From positions 1 through 30,510 of the IMG/VR virus record IMGVR_UViG_3300046538_000111: DNA of 30,510 nt. One strand, written 5' to 3'. Shown in pieces: positions 30,468 through 30,510 of the stretch (positions within the stretch are counted from its first letter, which is position 1; each line of letters begins with the position of its first letter). A program made the translations under genes and the position numbers. Source of the DNA: a virus. A model generated the notes under the pieces. It was not told the origin of the DNA. It did no database searches and was given only the letters and a program-made list of their open reading frames with translations.

Positions 30468-30510
30468 ATGCCAACGACTGAAGAATCGATAATCGCAGCG
30501 GCAAGACTGC
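30468..30510 (+). CDS. Start of a divergent plus-strand gene (partial)
   Basis: ATG 30468 has GAGGG 7 bases upstream and opens a frame that runs off the window edge (MPTTEESIIAAARL). Fourteen residues are too few to assign a family. If real, it marks the switch between the late (minus) block and a plus-strand block to the right, where lysis, regulatory or integration genes may lie. Confidence 0.5.
   Translation, partial: MPTTEESIIAAARL

Overview
The window is most of the structural half of a lambda-type (siphovirus) prophage, next to a serine tRNA gene, in what looks like a Pseudomonas genome, probably of the P. fluorescens/P. putida type. This rests on the GC-rich, strongly biased codon use, on the Pseudomonas-like tail fibre, tail fibre assembly and SRAP sequences, and on a gene order matching Pseudomonas lambdoid prophages. 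No database search was possible, so family names come from motif and sequence recognition.

Layout. Bases 1-180 carry tRNA-Ser(UGA) with a perfect hairpin terminator. The tRNA 3' end points into the element and is the likely attachment site (inference; no integrase or second att copy is in view). Bases 180-2350 form an accessory island of lower GC: a 69-residue protein, an HNH-type zinc-finger protein with a long glycine-rich tract, the broken 5' end of a SRAP (YedK/HMCES) gene, and a 196-residue protein carrying an R-D-x3-H motif as in HEPN RNases. From 2399 to 30394 almost everything lies on the minus strand and is read from right to left. The order is: PD-(D/E)XK-like protein, small and large terminase, portal, Mu F-like minor head protein, an AT-rich insert, scaffold, major capsid, HeH-domain protein, connector/adaptor genes, tail genes Z-U-V-G/GT-H-M-L-K, a cargo insert, gpI, a very long gpJ, two gpJ-associated proteins, tail fibre, a small coupled protein, fibre assembly protein, then the endolysin end.

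How the genes work together. TerS/TerL package DNA through the DUF4055-type portal into a head built from scaffold and a Gp13-like capsid. The tail tube (gpV) assembles around the tape measure (gpH), chaperoned by gpG and a gpG-T fusion made at a canonical GGGAAAC -1 slippery site that lies directly against the gpG stop. gpM, gpL (cysteine-rich), gpK (JAMM + NlpC/P60), gpI and gpJ form the tail tip. Most genes touch or overlap (ATGA, TGATG, TAATG), so translation is tightly coupled.

Unusual points. (1) A recurring intergenic unit, a GC hairpin with a U tract followed by a CTGGAG ribosome-binding site, precedes many late genes. (2) Two plus-strand lipoprotein genes sit antisense in the endolysin region, each just upstream of such a unit. 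(3) DUF1353 is a pseudogene with two frameshifts. (4) A 20-codon gene remnant keeps its leader. (5) The putative HEPN gene is joined by ATGA to a truncated SRAP reading frame. (6) gpJ holds three ~122-129 residue repeats. The best candidate for an undescribed system is the HNH-glycine-rich plus HEPN-like island at 643-2350; its function is not established by sequence alone.
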